Below are positions 44,050-53,752 of a DNA stretch of 64,000 bases, piece by piece. Source of the stretch: an uncultured Aquimarina sp. GTDB taxonomy: Bacteria; Bacteroidota; Bacteroidia; Flavobacteriales; Flavobacteriaceae. The notes under the pieces were generated by a model. The model saw only the letters and a program-made list of their open reading frames with translations, did no database searches and was not told the origin of the DNA. The DNA is taken from contig CANMSO010000005.1 of assembly GCA_947500545.1 (NCBI GenBank), forward strand, positions 455,968 to 519,967, written 5' to 3'. The translations under genes and the position numbers were made by a program. Within the stretch, counting starts at the first letter, position 1; the number at the start of each line of letters is the position of its first letter.

Positions 44050-47043
44050 ATGAAAAAACTTCTATTATCGCTAACGGTAATGTTTTGGGCCTTTAATTTC
44101 TACGGCCAGGAATACTTTCCAAAAAACGATGGAGTCAAAACAACAGATTCTAATTATACCGTATTCAAAAATGCGACGATTCACACCACGCCCGATTCAG
44201 AAATCAAAAATGGAACCCTTGTTATACATAAAGGTAAGATTGTTCAGGTTGGAAACACCGTTCCGGTTCCGGAAAACAGTGTAGTTATCGACCTTAAAGG
44301 GAAACACATCTATGCATCTTTTATCGATCCTTTCACAAATTTTGGTATTGAAAAACCAAAAAGAAAAGGAGGCAGTATATTCAGTCCAGGAGCTAAATTA
44401 GATTGGAAAGCCACAAGAGAAGGCTATTATTGGAATGATCACATACGACCAGAAACCAATGCCCTAACGGATTTTAAATATGATAGTAAAAAAGCTACCG
44501 AATATGTAAAAGAGGGGTTTGGAGTATTAAACACTCATATGCCAGATGGAATTATTAGAGGTACTGGGTTATTAGTCGCTTTAAATAATGAAGGAACAGC
44601 AGGTGAACGTTTACTAAGTGATCGATCCGCTCAATTTTTATCATTCGAAAAAAGTAATAAAAGTAATCAAGTATACCCAACATCTTTAATGGGAGCTATG
44701 GCTTTGCTAAGACAGGTTTACCACGATGCCAATTGGTATCCTTCAAGTAAATCAGATAACAAAGATTTATCAATTGAAGCATTAAACAGAAATAAGAATC
44801 TACCACAAATCTTTGAGGCCGGAAGTAGGATTAATGGATTTAGAGCCGATAAAGTGGGAGATCAATTTAATATACAGTATACAATCGTTGGTGGTGGTGA
44901 TGAATATGCCAGAATAGATAAAGTAAAAGCTACCAATGCGACGTATATAATTCCTTTAGATTTCCCAGAAGCTTACGATGTGTCAGATCCTTATATGGCC
45001 AATATGGTTAGCCTTGGAGATATGCGTCATTGGAATCAAGCACCAACTAATCCTTCGGTTTTATCTAAAAATGGCATTTCTTTCTCCTTAACTACGCATA
45101 AGTTAAAAAAAGTTGCCGATCTTAAAACCAGGATAATGAAAGCAATAGAGCATGGTTTTGATAAGAAAATTGCTCTTGCAAGTCTAACTACAGTTCCTGC
45201 TCAAATTTTAGGAAAAAGTGATCTATTGGGAAGTCTTAAGAAAGGGGCATATGCAAATTTTCTAATAACTAAGGATGAACTGTTTTCAAAAGATAATATC
45301 ATTTTTGAAAACTGGGTACAAGGTCACAAGAATGTTGTTAATGACATGACAGTTAAAGATATTAATGGTAAATATGAATTAACTGTTGCCGGAAAATCCT
45401 ATGATTTATCCATTTCTGGGAAACCATCAAAGCCAAAAGCAGAAATTAAACTTGGAGAAACTAAACTAGGTTCAAAAATTAACTACAAAAATAATTGGGT
45501 AACGCTTACGTTTACTGATGCTGACACCACAAAAACCACATATACCAGAGTAGTTACTGCTATAGGCGACACTTCTAATTTCTGGAGCGGTAAAGCAATC
45601 TTATCTAATGGTTCTGAAACATCTTTTACGGCTAAAAAGAAACCCGATGATGCTTCAGATGAGAAAAAAGACAAAAAACCTTCTGACAAAGAAGAAAAAC
45701 CAGAAGTATTACCGCTTGCCTACCCTAATATAGCGTATGGTAATTCTCAATTACCGAAATCTGAAACTATCTTATTAAAAAATGCTACCGTTTGGACCAA
45801 TGAAACGGATGGTATTTTGACAGAAACGGATGTATTAGTAAAAAATGGTAAAATTTCTGCTGTTGGCAAAAACCTAAATGCAGGTAACGCGAAAGTAATA
45901 GATGCCACAGGAAAACATGTTACTGCGGGTATTATCGATGAGCATTCACATATTGCTGCAGATGCAATTAATGAAGCTGGTCATAATTCTTCTGCAGAGG
46001 TAACCATTGAAGATGTTGTTTCTCCAAGTGATATTAATATTTATAGAAACCTAGCTGGAGGAGTGACTTCTATTCAAGTCCTGCACGGTTCTGCCAATCC
46101 AATTGGTGGTCGATCTGCGATTCTGAAATTAAAATGGGGAGAAAGCGCTGAAAACCTTATTTACAAGAATCCACCTAAGTTTATAAAATTTGCACTTGGT
46201 GAAAATGTAAAACAAAGTAATTGGGGAAGCACAACACGGTTCCCGCAAACCAGAATGGGAGTTGAACAGCTCTATGTTGATTATTTCAACAGAGCAAAAG
46301 AATACGAAAAACTAAAGAAAAGTGGAAAGTCATATCGTAAGGATATAGAAATGGAAACTTTGGTTGAGATTCTTAATGGTCAGCGATTTATTAGTTGTCA
46401 TTCTTACGTGCAAAGCGAAATTAATATGCTTATGAAAGTAGCTGAAAAGTTTAATTTCAAAGTCAACACATTTACTCACATTCTTGAAGGATATAAAGTA
46501 GCAGATAAAATGGCTGCTCATGGTGTTGGTGGTTCAACTTTCTCTGATTGGTGGGCATATAAGTATGAGGTTAATGATGCGATCCCGTATAACGCCGCAA
46601 TCATGCATAATCAAGGTGTTGTAACTGCTATTAATAGCGATGATGCAGAAATGTCACGTAGATTAAATCAAGAAGCTGCAAAATCAATTAAATATGGAGG
46701 GGTAAACGAAGAAGATGCACTGAAATTTGTTACTCTAAATCCAGCAAAATTACTTCATATTGATGATCGAGTAGGAAGTATTAAAGTAGGCAAAGATGCT
46801 GATTTAGTGCTGTGGACTGATCATCCTCTTTCTATATATGCGAAAGCGGAAAAAACTATTATTGAAGGCGCCATTTATTTCGATCTTGAAAAGGATAAAA
46901 ACATTAGAAAATCTATAGCTTCAGAGAAAAACAAGCTATCTACCATGATGCTTAAAGCCAAAAACAATGGTTTAAAAACTCAGCCTCCTAAGAAAAAGGA
47001 AAAGCAGCATTTTGAATGTGAAACTATAGAAACTATTAATTAA
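44050..47043 (+). CDS. Double amidohydrolase, exported, with a degenerate first module
   Basis: 997 aa. An upstream TTG is rejected because ATG at 44050 begins the signal peptide MKKLLLSLTVMFWAFNFYGQ. Two imidazolonepropionase-type modules lie in tandem. The first (about 30-440) has KHIYASFIDPFTNFGIE where the HxH metal pair should be, so it probably cannot bind metal. The second (about 565-980) has KHVTAGIIDEHSHIAAD with the HxH at 632-634, later His in FTHILEGYKVA and AAHGVG, and Asp in AINSDDAEM, so it looks active. A Lys/Glu/Asp-rich linker (near 530-560) joins them. The substrate is not known. Confidence 0.9.
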   Translation: MKKLLLSLTVMFWAFNFYGQEYFPKNDGVKTTDSNYTVFKNATIHTTPDSEIKNGTLVIHKGKIVQVGNTVPVPENSVVIDLKGKHIYASFIDPFTNFGIEKPKRKGGSIFSPGAKLDWKATREGYYWNDHIRPETNALTDFKYDSKKATEYVKEGFGVLNTHMPDGIIRGTGLLVALNNEGTAGERLLSDRSAQFLSFEKSNKSNQVYPTSLMGAMALLRQVYHDANWYPSSKSDNKDLSIEALNRNKNLPQIFEAGSRINGFRADKVGDQFNIQYTIVGGGDEYARIDKVKATNATYIIPLDFPEAYDVSDPYMANMVSLGDMRHWNQAPTNPSVLSKNGISFSLTTHKLKKVADLKTRIMKAIEHGFDKKIALASLTTVPAQILGKSDLLGSLKKGAYANFLITKDELFSKDNIIFENWVQGHKNVVNDMTVKDINGKYELTVAGKSYDLSISGKPSKPKAEIKLGETKLGSKINYKNNWVTLTFTDADTTKTTYTRVVTAIGDTSNFWSGKAILSNGSETSFTAKKKPDDASDEKKDKKPSDKEEKPEVLPLAYPNIAYGNSQLPKSETILLKNATVWTNETDGILTETDVLVKNGKISAVGKNLNAGNAKVIDATGKHVTAGIIDEHSHIAADAINEAGHNSSAEVTIEDVVSPSDINIYRNLAGGVTSIQVLHGSANPIGGRSAILKLKWGESAENLIYKNPPKFIKFALGENVKQSNWGSTTRFPQTRMGVEQLYVDYFNRAKEYEKLKKSGKSYRKDIEMETLVEILNGQRFISCHSYVQSEINMLMKVAEKFNFKVNTFTHILEGYKVADKMAAHGVGGSTFSDWWAYKYEVNDAIPYNAAIMHNQGVVTAINSDDAEMSRRLNQEAAKSIKYGGVNEEDALKFVTLNPAKLLHIDDRVGSIKVGKDADLVLWTDHPLSIYAKAEKTIIEGAIYFDLEKDKNIRKSIASEKNKLSTMMLKAKNNGLKTQPPKKKEKQHFECETIETIN

Positions 47044-47103
47044 GGGATTATAACAATTAAAGTCTGATAGTTGAAGCTAATCAGATCAATAATCACAAAG
47101 AAT

Positions 47104-48393
47104 ATGAAAAAAATAATATTTATAATAACGTTGCTAATAGTTTTCTCTGGAAAAGTAAACGCACAACAAACCCCTGTCAAAGCGCAAAGTGAAACCATCT
47201 CAATTACCGGTTCTACTGCGCATATTGGTAATGGTGAGATCATTGAAAATAGTATTATCATTTTTGAAAATGGTAAAATAACTTCAATTGGTGCTAGCGG
47301 AAGTGTAGCTCCAAAAGGAAAAGTAATAGATGCTTCCGGAAAACACGTATACCCTGGTTTCATAGCTCCCAACTCTACATTAGGGCTAGTAGAGATTAGC
47401 GCTGTAAGAGCAACTGATGATGATAGCGAACTAGGAAGTTACAATCCACATATACGTAGTATTATTGCCTATAATGCAGAAAGCAAAATTGTAGAAAGCA
47501 TGCGCCCTAATGGTATTCTAACTGCACAAATAACTCCGCGTGGAGGTGTATTTTCTGGAACATCATCTATCGTGCAATTAGACGCATGGAATTGGGAAGA
47601 TGCTACCATAAAAGTAGATGACGGAGTACATATGAACTGGCCAAACATTTTTACAAGAGGTCGTTGGTGGATGGGCGAAGATCCTGGATTTAAGCCTAAT
47701 AAAGAGTACTCAAAACAGGTTTCCCAATTAGAAAGTTTCATTAATCAGGCAAAAGCTTCTTTGAAATCAGCGTCTACAGATAATTTACCTCATCTCGCCA
47801 TGAAAGGTATTTTTGATGGGACTAAAACACTATTTGTGCATGTAAATGCAGAAAAGGCAATCTTAGATGTAATTTCTTTTGCTAAAAAGCACAATGTCAA
47901 AAAACTGGTATTGGTCGATGCATATGAAGCATACAAAGTGGCAAATCAACTAAAACAAAATAATATTGCCGTTTTATCAGGGAGAACACATAAAACACCA
48001 AATCTTGAAGATGAAGATTATGATCTTCCGTATAAAAATGCCAAATTACTAATGGATGCCGGTGTATTGGTCGCTTTACAAAATAGTGGTGGTATGGAAC
48101 GTGCAAATGCGAGAAACCTTCCTTTTCAAGCAGGAACTGTAGCTGCACATGGCCTAAATAAAGAAAAAGCATTACAACTTATTACAGGAAATAGCGCCAA
48201 AATCCTAGGAATTGATGATTTTACTGGTACATTAGAGGTTGGTAAAGATGCAACTCTATTTATTAGTATAGGTGATGCTTTAGACATGAGAACCAATCAG
48301 TTAGAAAAAGCTTTCATTCAAGGTCGTGATATTAGCCTAGAAAGCCATCAGACTAAACTTTGGAAACGATATAGTGGTAAACATTCTAAATAG
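47104..48393 (+). CDS. Exported amidohydrolase-like protein lacking metal site
   Basis: 429 aa. ATG at 47104 begins the signal peptide MKKIIFIITLLIVFSGKVNAQ. The fold is the same as the first module of the preceding gene, with ITGSTAHIGNGEIIENSIII at the start and GKHVYPGFIAPNSTLGLVE replacing the HxH pair by NST. The C-terminal AHGLNKEKALQLITGNSAKILGIDD is typical of the family. It lies 60 nt after the double amidohydrolase and may form a complex with it. Likely non-catalytic. Confidence 0.88.
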   Translation: MKKIIFIITLLIVFSGKVNAQQTPVKAQSETISITGSTAHIGNGEIIENSIIIFENGKITSIGASGSVAPKGKVIDASGKHVYPGFIAPNSTLGLVEISAVRATDDDSELGSYNPHIRSIIAYNAESKIVESMRPNGILTAQITPRGGVFSGTSSIVQLDAWNWEDATIKVDDGVHMNWPNIFTRGRWWMGEDPGFKPNKEYSKQVSQLESFINQAKASLKSASTDNLPHLAMKGIFDGTKTLFVHVNAEKAILDVISFAKKHNVKKLVLVDAYEAYKVANQLKQNNIAVLSGRTHKTPNLEDEDYDLPYKNAKLLMDAGVLVALQNSGGMERANARNLPFQAGTVAAHGLNKEKALQLITGNSAKILGIDDFTGTLEVGKDATLFISIGDALDMRTNQLEKAFIQGRDISLESHQTKLWKRYSGKHSK

Positions 48394-48412
48394 TTTGTTT
48401 TCCTGAAACTAA

Positions 48413-48455
48413 AACATCCCATCATATTAGAAAATGATGGGATGTTGTTTTTTTT
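48413..48455 (+). terminator. Terminator after amidohydrolase operon
   Basis: AACATCCCATCAT/ATGATGGGATGTT 13-bp stem, 8-nt loop, G then eight T residues. Its T run touches the stop of the minus-strand aminotransferase gene. Confidence 0.94.
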
Positions 48456-49576
48456 CAGCTTTTGAATTCCTTCATATCTTCAAGAGCACTAATTAACATA
48501 TTGACGTGATTAAGTGTACAACTCTCTCCCATTATTCCAATTCTCCATATTTTCCCAGCGAAAGCTCCCAATCCACCTCCTACTTCTATATTATAATCGC
48601 TAAGTAACTTACTTCTAATTAATGCCTCATCATTCCCTTCTGGTAAGAATACAGAATTCAGGTTTGGTAATCTATATTGTTCTTCGACCAAATATCTAAA
48701 CCCTAGAGATTCTAGTTTTGTTTTTAATACATGATGTACTTCTTGATGTCTTTTCCATCGATTCTCGAGACCTTCTTCCAAGACAATTCGTAATGACTCT
48801 CTTAATGCAAAAACCGAAGATACCGGTGCCGTATGATGATACGCTCTTTTAGCGCCACCCCAATAATTCTTAACCAAACTAAGGTCTAAAAACCAGCTTT
48901 GAACTTTTGTTTTTCTATTTTCTAATGCTTTCACAGCTCTATCAGAGAAACTAACAGGTGATAATCCCGGAGGAGCACTTAAACACTTTTGTGTTCCGGT
49001 ATAAATAGCATCTATACCCCATTCGTCTACTTTAAGTTCCATACCACAATATGACGTTACAGCATCAACCATCAATAAACCTCCTGCATTATGAACTAAG
49101 TCACTAATCTCTTTTATGGGCTGCAAAGCTCCAGTGGAAGTTTCTGCATGCACCAAAGCCACTAATTTTGGTTTTGGACACTTGTCTAATGCTTTTTTAA
49201 CATCTTCAGGAGAGGCAACAGTTCCCCATTCTTTTTCTACTTTATGAACTATTGCACCACAACGTTCTGCTATATCTACCATCCTGCCACCAAAAACTCC
49301 ATTGATACATATAATCACTTCATCACCAGGTTCCACTAGATTTACCAAACATGTTTCCATACCTGCACTACCGGGTGCAGATACTACAAATGATAGATGA
49401 TTTTTAGTGATAAACGTTTCTTGAGTCATAGTTTTTACCTCATCCATAATCTTCACAAACTCTGGATCCAAATGTCCTATTAGAGGAGTAGACATAGCTT
49501 TAAGCACCCTTGGATGTGCATCAGACGGACCCGGCCCCATTAAAATTCTATTACTCGTGTTAAGTTCAGTGTACAT
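48455..49576 (-). CDS. Class V aminotransferase, alanine/serine-glyoxylate type
   Basis: 373 aa. PLP enzyme with the Lys in YTGTQKCLSAPPGL and the N-terminal LMGPGPSDAHPRVLKAMSTPLIGHLDPEF typical of alanine-glyoxylate/serine-pyruvate and (S)-ureidoglycine-glyoxylate aminotransferases. Which amino donor is used cannot be read from sequence; no purine-degradation genes are close by. Monocistronic, with a 297-nt upstream region that holds the terminator of the next gene. Confidence 0.92.
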   Translation of the reverse strand: MYTELNTSNRILMGPGPSDAHPRVLKAMSTPLIGHLDPEFVKIMDEVKTMTQETFITKNHLSFVVSAPGSAGMETCLVNLVEPGDEVIICINGVFGGRMVDIAERCGAIVHKVEKEWGTVASPEDVKKALDKCPKPKLVALVHAETSTGALQPIKEISDLVHNAGGLLMVDAVTSYCGMELKVDEWGIDAIYTGTQKCLSAPPGLSPVSFSDRAVKALENRKTKVQSWFLDLSLVKNYWGGAKRAYHHTAPVSSVFALRESLRIVLEEGLENRWKRHQEVHHVLKTKLESLGFRYLVEEQYRLPNLNSVFLPEGNDEALIRSKLLSDYNIEVGGGLGAFAGKIWRIGIMGESCTLNHVNMLISALEDMKEFKS

Positions 49577-49813
49577 AGTTTATACTTTTTATTAGTTCCT
49601 CACTATATCGTTTTCGTAAATAAATTTGAATAAAAGGGTATAAAGTTAGATAATTCTATTATTCTCAAATTTCTAGTTATCTCTGTTTTTTATTAAAACC
49701 CTGTTTCAGAATATCAATTACACATTCTGAAAGTAAGATATGCTATAAAAATTATTAGATTCAAAAAAAAGCAGCTGGATTTTTATCAAAAAAAGTTTTT
49801 AGGTTTTTATGAA

Positions 49814-49850
49814 AAACAAAACTCACCAAACATATTGGCAGGTTTTGTTT
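49814..49850 (-). terminator. Terminator after DUF6503 lipoprotein gene
   Basis: AAACAAAAC/GTTTTGTTT stem with an inner CCAA/TTGG pairing; on the minus strand it ends TTTTGTTTTTC, 24 nt past the stop. Confidence 0.65.
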
Positions 49851-49873
49851 TAAATATATATTGTCAGAAATAC

Positions 49874-50668
49874 TTATTGCTTTTCTACGGGCTCTTCAAA
49901 AAGAGAAGCTTCAGGCTTTTCTTTACTTGCTATCGTATTAATAAAATTTCTTTCACTTTTTACTTCTCCAACTACTCCATTCTCATAATTCCTCCATTTC
50001 AAAGTTTTAGGAAGTAATAATCCATTTACATCACTCCAATCTGCATATTCAATCAAACTGATTTTTTCACTGGCTTCTTTACTAAAAAAAGTTACGGTAT
50101 ATCCTAGAAATTTCATCTTTCTGGATGAAGCATCATAATAAAGAAAATAATTGTCCTTTGGAGAATCTCCTACACCATCACCATATGATATTTTATACCC
50201 GGGGTATGCAACATCATCTACTTTAAGATCGTCAACTTTTTGATAAGATATACCATTATCCCCAAGAACAAATGGCATGGCATAGAAATAAAACATCAGG
50301 TTATGGTAAAAACGCGGATTTCCTTTAAAATAGGTCGAATCTTGTTTTAACCAAGCATCCTTCCCATCAAAACCTAGAACAAATTTATCTGTTTCAACAC
50401 GTGCTTTACGAGTTTTAAGATCTGTTGTATGTTTTTCATTTCCCTCTGGGTTAACCAGTTCAAAAATCAAAGTATTCATTTCATCAAAAGCCTGAATACC
50501 TCCGTGAGCACTAAAAACGGCAGCAATATCTTTTGGAAAATCCTTAGAACGATCTAGCACTTCTTCTTTGGAAGAATCTATAGTACTATTTTCTTTTTCT
50601 GGTTTTGCCTCTTGTATACAGGAGATCGTAGTCGTAACTACTAATAGTAGTGTGAGTAGTTTTTTCAT
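49874..50668 (-). CDS. DUF6503-like lipoprotein
   Basis: 264 aa. Lipobox TISC after MKKLLTLLLVVTT. The mature protein starts AHGGIQAFDEMNTLIFELVN, and has long alternating beta strands, for example YYDASSRKMKFLGYTVTF and NGLLLPKTLKWRNYENGVVG, as in LolA/LolB-like or DUF6503 outer-membrane lipoproteins. Function unknown. It lies 72 nt downstream of the asnB-like gene, same direction. Confidence 0.8.
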   Translation of the reverse strand: MKKLLTLLLVVTTTISCIQEAKPEKENSTIDSSKEEVLDRSKDFPKDIAAVFSAHGGIQAFDEMNTLIFELVNPEGNEKHTTDLKTRKARVETDKFVLGFDGKDAWLKQDSTYFKGNPRFYHNLMFYFYAMPFVLGDNGISYQKVDDLKVDDVAYPGYKISYGDGVGDSPKDNYFLYYDASSRKMKFLGYTVTFFSKEASEKISLIEYADWSDVNGLLLPKTLKWRNYENGVVGEVKSERNFINTIASKEKPEASLFEEPVEKQ

Positions 50669-50739
50669 GAGTAAGATTTAGTTATCAGTGATTTTAAAAA
50701 CAAAATAGTCGAATCATTTACATAACCTTACAACAAAAA

Positions 50740-52056
50740 TCAGGTTTTTTGTTTTTTCTTTTTTGCAGCCGGAAACAGAACATTATTCAATATCAAACGA
50801 TATCCCGGAGAATTGGGATGTAATTCTAATTCTGTCTTAGGGTCCCCTACTCTGTGAGTATAATCTTCTGGATCATGACCGCCATAAAATGTAAAGAAAC
50901 CTTTTCCTTTTATACCATGTATGTATCGAGCCTCTCCGTTGGTTCTATTCTCACCCAATATTAGCACATTTGATTTTATTTCATTAGGGTTATAGGCAGT
51001 AGTTTGCCCCATAAACCCCTTCACCAGTGCTGTATGATTCTGACATAGCATGGTAGGAATAGGATCCCATTTTGCCGAAAAATCCATGAGTGTGAAGTAA
51101 TCTGTCGTCTTTGAAATACGGCGATTACGAGTCATATCTATAGAAGAAAATTCATAAACATTAGGGCTACGTTCTAAAGTAAAATTCTTGAAAGCAAAAG
51201 TTTTACCATAATCAATTTTGGATTGGTAACCAGGCTCACTTGGATCACCGTCGAACATTGGCTCACATATATCTATACCTTCAGCTGACAATGCAATCTC
51301 AAAACTATCAGTAGCACTGCACATTGCAAACATAAACCCTCCACCTACAACATAGTCTCTAATTTTTAAAGCAACTGCTAATTTCTCCTGGGAAACTTTT
51401 TGATAGCCCAATGTTTTTGCCAATTTTTCGGCTGCTGCTTTTTCTCGAATATACCATGGCGCTGCTCTATAAGAAGCATAAAACTTACCATATTGTCCCG
51501 TAAAATCTTCATGATGCAGATGAAGCCAATCGTAAAGAATTAAATTATCTTCTAATACCTCCTCATCATAGATGGTTTCATAAGGGATTTCGGCAAAGGT
51601 TAATACCATAGTAACCGCATCATCCCAGGGTTGATTTCCTTTTGGAGAATATACAGCGATTTTTGGTGCCTTTTCCAAGACCACAGCCTCCATATTTTGA
51701 GAAGGACTACTAATTTCTTCAAGAATTTCTTCAGTTTCGGGATCACTTAAAATTTCATATGTAATGCCTCTAATTGTACACTCTTTTCTAATAGATTCTG
51801 TATCTGGAAGAAGAAAAGATCCTCCCCTATAGTTTAACAGCCATTTTACCTTAAGATCTTTGCTAAGTGTCCAGTAGGTTATACCGTAAGCTTTTAGATG
51901 ATTTTGTTGTCCATCTGCATCCATAGGTATTAGTACATAAGAAGCGTAAGATTGAATGGAAAACAGAAAAAGTAAAACACATAGAACAGAAGAAATAGTC
52001 TTCTTTTCTATGAAAAATTGTTTTACAAAAAATATTGTTTTAGAAAGGTACTTCAT
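50740..52056 (-). CDS. Exported protein of the so-called asparagine synthetase B family
   Basis: 438 aa. Three close ATGs (52074, 52059, 52056) all overlap the 3' end of dnaB; I use 52056. A long N-terminus with a hydrophobic helix ending FSIQSYASYVLIP exports it. The family is known in Bacteroidota by LIPMDADGQQNHLKAYGIT, LNYRGGSF, HLHHEDFTGQYGKF and a late FTFYGGHDPEDYTH. The usual name is asparagine synthetase B, but it has none of the AsnB glutaminase or ATP-pyrophosphatase motifs, so that name is probably wrong. Function unknown, likely periplasmic. Confidence 0.78.
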   Translation of the reverse strand: MKYLSKTIFFVKQFFIEKKTISSVLCVLLFLFSIQSYASYVLIPMDADGQQNHLKAYGITYWTLSKDLKVKWLLNYRGGSFLLPDTESIRKECTIRGITYEILSDPETEEILEEISSPSQNMEAVVLEKAPKIAVYSPKGNQPWDDAVTMVLTFAEIPYETIYDEEVLEDNLILYDWLHLHHEDFTGQYGKFYASYRAAPWYIREKAAAEKLAKTLGYQKVSQEKLAVALKIRDYVVGGGFMFAMCSATDSFEIALSAEGIDICEPMFDGDPSEPGYQSKIDYGKTFAFKNFTLERSPNVYEFSSIDMTRNRRISKTTDYFTLMDFSAKWDPIPTMLCQNHTALVKGFMGQTTAYNPNEIKSNVLILGENRTNGEARYIHGIKGKGFFTFYGGHDPEDYTHRVGDPKTELELHPNSPGYRLILNNVLFPAAKKKKQKT

Positions 52057-53584
52057 CATCGTCACCAGAATCATTTATACTGCTCCCAAAAGCTTCATCT
52101 GCGCTAGGAAGATGGCTTGTGCCAAAAGGCTCTTCTTCTTTACCATCATTCATTTTAGAATGAAACTCAAAAGGAGTACTAAAATCATCTAAGTTATCAA
52201 ATTTACCTAAGTGACCAATAAACTTTAACCTAATATTTTCTAGACCACCATTACGGTGCTTAGCAACAATAAATTCTCCTTGCCCTTGCGTAGGTGATCT
52301 TTCTTCATCATCCCACTCATCTATTTTATAATATTCGGGTCGATAAATAAATGAAACAATATCCGCATCTTGCTCGATTGCTCCAGATTCACGAAGGTCA
52401 CTAAGTAACGGTCTTTTACTTCCTCCACGTGTTTCAACTGCACGTGATAACTGAGATAAAGCAATTACGGGTACGCTTAATTCTTTTGCTAAAGCCTTAA
52501 GGTTACGTGAAATAGTCGAAATTTCCTGTTCTCGGTTTCCATTTTTACCAGATCCCCCAGCCGTCATTAGTTGCAAATAATCAATAACGATCATTTTTAT
52601 ACCATGTTGAGAGGCAAGGCGTCGTGCTTTTGCTCTAAGGTCAAAAATTGATAACGAAGGTGTATCATCAATAAATAATGGAGCTTTTTCAAGATCCTTT
52701 ACCTTCACGTTTAACTGCTCCCATTCGTGTTTTTCTAATTTACCAGTACGTAGTTTTTCTGATGAAAGACCAGTTTCTGATGAAATTAAACGGGTAATCA
52801 ACTGTACCGATGACATCTCTAATGAGAAAAATGCAACAGGGATATTCTGCCCAACCGCCATATTCCTTGCCATAGAAAGTGTTAAAGCCGTTTTACCCAT
52901 ACCCGGACGGGCAGCCACAATGATCAAATCACTTGGCTGCCAACCCGAAGTAAGTTTATCTAACTTATCAAAGCCAGATGGGATTCCACTTAAACCTTCT
53001 TTGTTTGAGATTTCTTGTATTTTTTTCTTAGCCTGTATTACTAAGTTTTGAGCACTCTCTGTTGATCTTTTAATATTTCCTTGTGTAACTTCATACAATC
53101 TGGATTCTGCCATATCTAAGAGGTCGAAAACATCTGTGGTTTCATCGTATGATTCCTCTATAATCTCATTTGAAATTTTAATAAGACTACGCTGAATGTA
53201 TTTTTGTAGAATAATACGTGCATGAAACTCTATATGGGCAGAAGAGGCTACTTTTTGAGTTAATTGTATCAGATAATAGTCACCCCCAGCTAATTCTAGT
53301 CTCGAATCCTTTTTGAGTTGGCTAGAAACCGTTAATAAGTCTATTGGTTCAGAGTTTTCGAAGAGTTTAAAGATTGCCTCGAAGATGTATTGATGCGCCT
53401 CTCGATAAAAAACATCAGGATTAAGAATGTCAATAATTTCATCAACCCCTTTCTTATCAATCATCATTGCCCCGAGCACAACTTCCTCTAAATCAACTGC
53501 TTGAGGAGGTATTTTTCCTTTCTCAAGCGAAATTACGTTCCCCCGACCGTAATTTATTTGCTGAGCTTGCTGTACTTTTTCCAT
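52040..53584 (-). CDS. dnaB: Replicative DNA helicase DnaB
   Basis: 514 aa. ATG at 53584 gives MEKVQQAQQINYGRGN; an upstream TTG 39 nt away is not needed. N-terminal DnaB domain (about 25-125, PPQAVDLEEVVLGAMMIDKK), then RecA-like domain with Walker A ARPGMGKTALTLSMARN, LRTGKLEKHEW, Walker B IVIDYLQLM and KHRNGGLENIRLKF. It unwinds DNA at the fork. No intein is present. The acidic C-terminal tail ends DDDEVPF and overlaps the next gene. Confidence 0.97.
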   Translation of the reverse strand: MEKVQQAQQINYGRGNVISLEKGKIPPQAVDLEEVVLGAMMIDKKGVDEIIDILNPDVFYREAHQYIFEAIFKLFENSEPIDLLTVSSQLKKDSRLELAGGDYYLIQLTQKVASSAHIEFHARIILQKYIQRSLIKISNEIIEESYDETTDVFDLLDMAESRLYEVTQGNIKRSTESAQNLVIQAKKKIQEISNKEGLSGIPSGFDKLDKLTSGWQPSDLIIVAARPGMGKTALTLSMARNMAVGQNIPVAFFSLEMSSVQLITRLISSETGLSSEKLRTGKLEKHEWEQLNVKVKDLEKAPLFIDDTPSLSIFDLRAKARRLASQHGIKMIVIDYLQLMTAGGSGKNGNREQEISTISRNLKALAKELSVPVIALSQLSRAVETRGGSKRPLLSDLRESGAIEQDADIVSFIYRPEYYKIDEWDDEERSPTQGQGEFIVAKHRNGGLENIRLKFIGHLGKFDNLDDFSTPFEFHSKMNDGKEEEPFGTSHLPSADEAFGSSINDSGDDDEVPF

Positions 53585-53626
53585 AACCACGAATGTAAAA
53601 AATTTGTAAAGAGATGTACTCAATTA

Positions 53627-53655
53627 CAAAGATACGAATGTCCACCGGTCTTCAA
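53627..53655 (-). promoter_or_regulatory. Promoter of dnaB
   Basis: Minus strand TTG (53655-53653), 18 nt, TATCTTTG (53634-53627). Start codon about 43 nt downstream. Confidence 0.65.
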
Positions 53656-53693
53656 CAAATGAACTGTTAATAAGTTAATTTTATTGTTAATAA

Positions 53694-53728
53694 GCACAAA
53701 AAAATCTGAAGTTTAACACTTCAGATTT
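53694..53728 (-). terminator. Terminator after accA
   Basis: AAATCTGAAGT/ACTTCAGATTT stem with 5-nt loop, 25 nt past the stop; the minus strand continues with eight T residues. Confidence 0.94.
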
Positions 53729-53752
53729 AGGTAGTAAGTGATTCTTTAGGGG

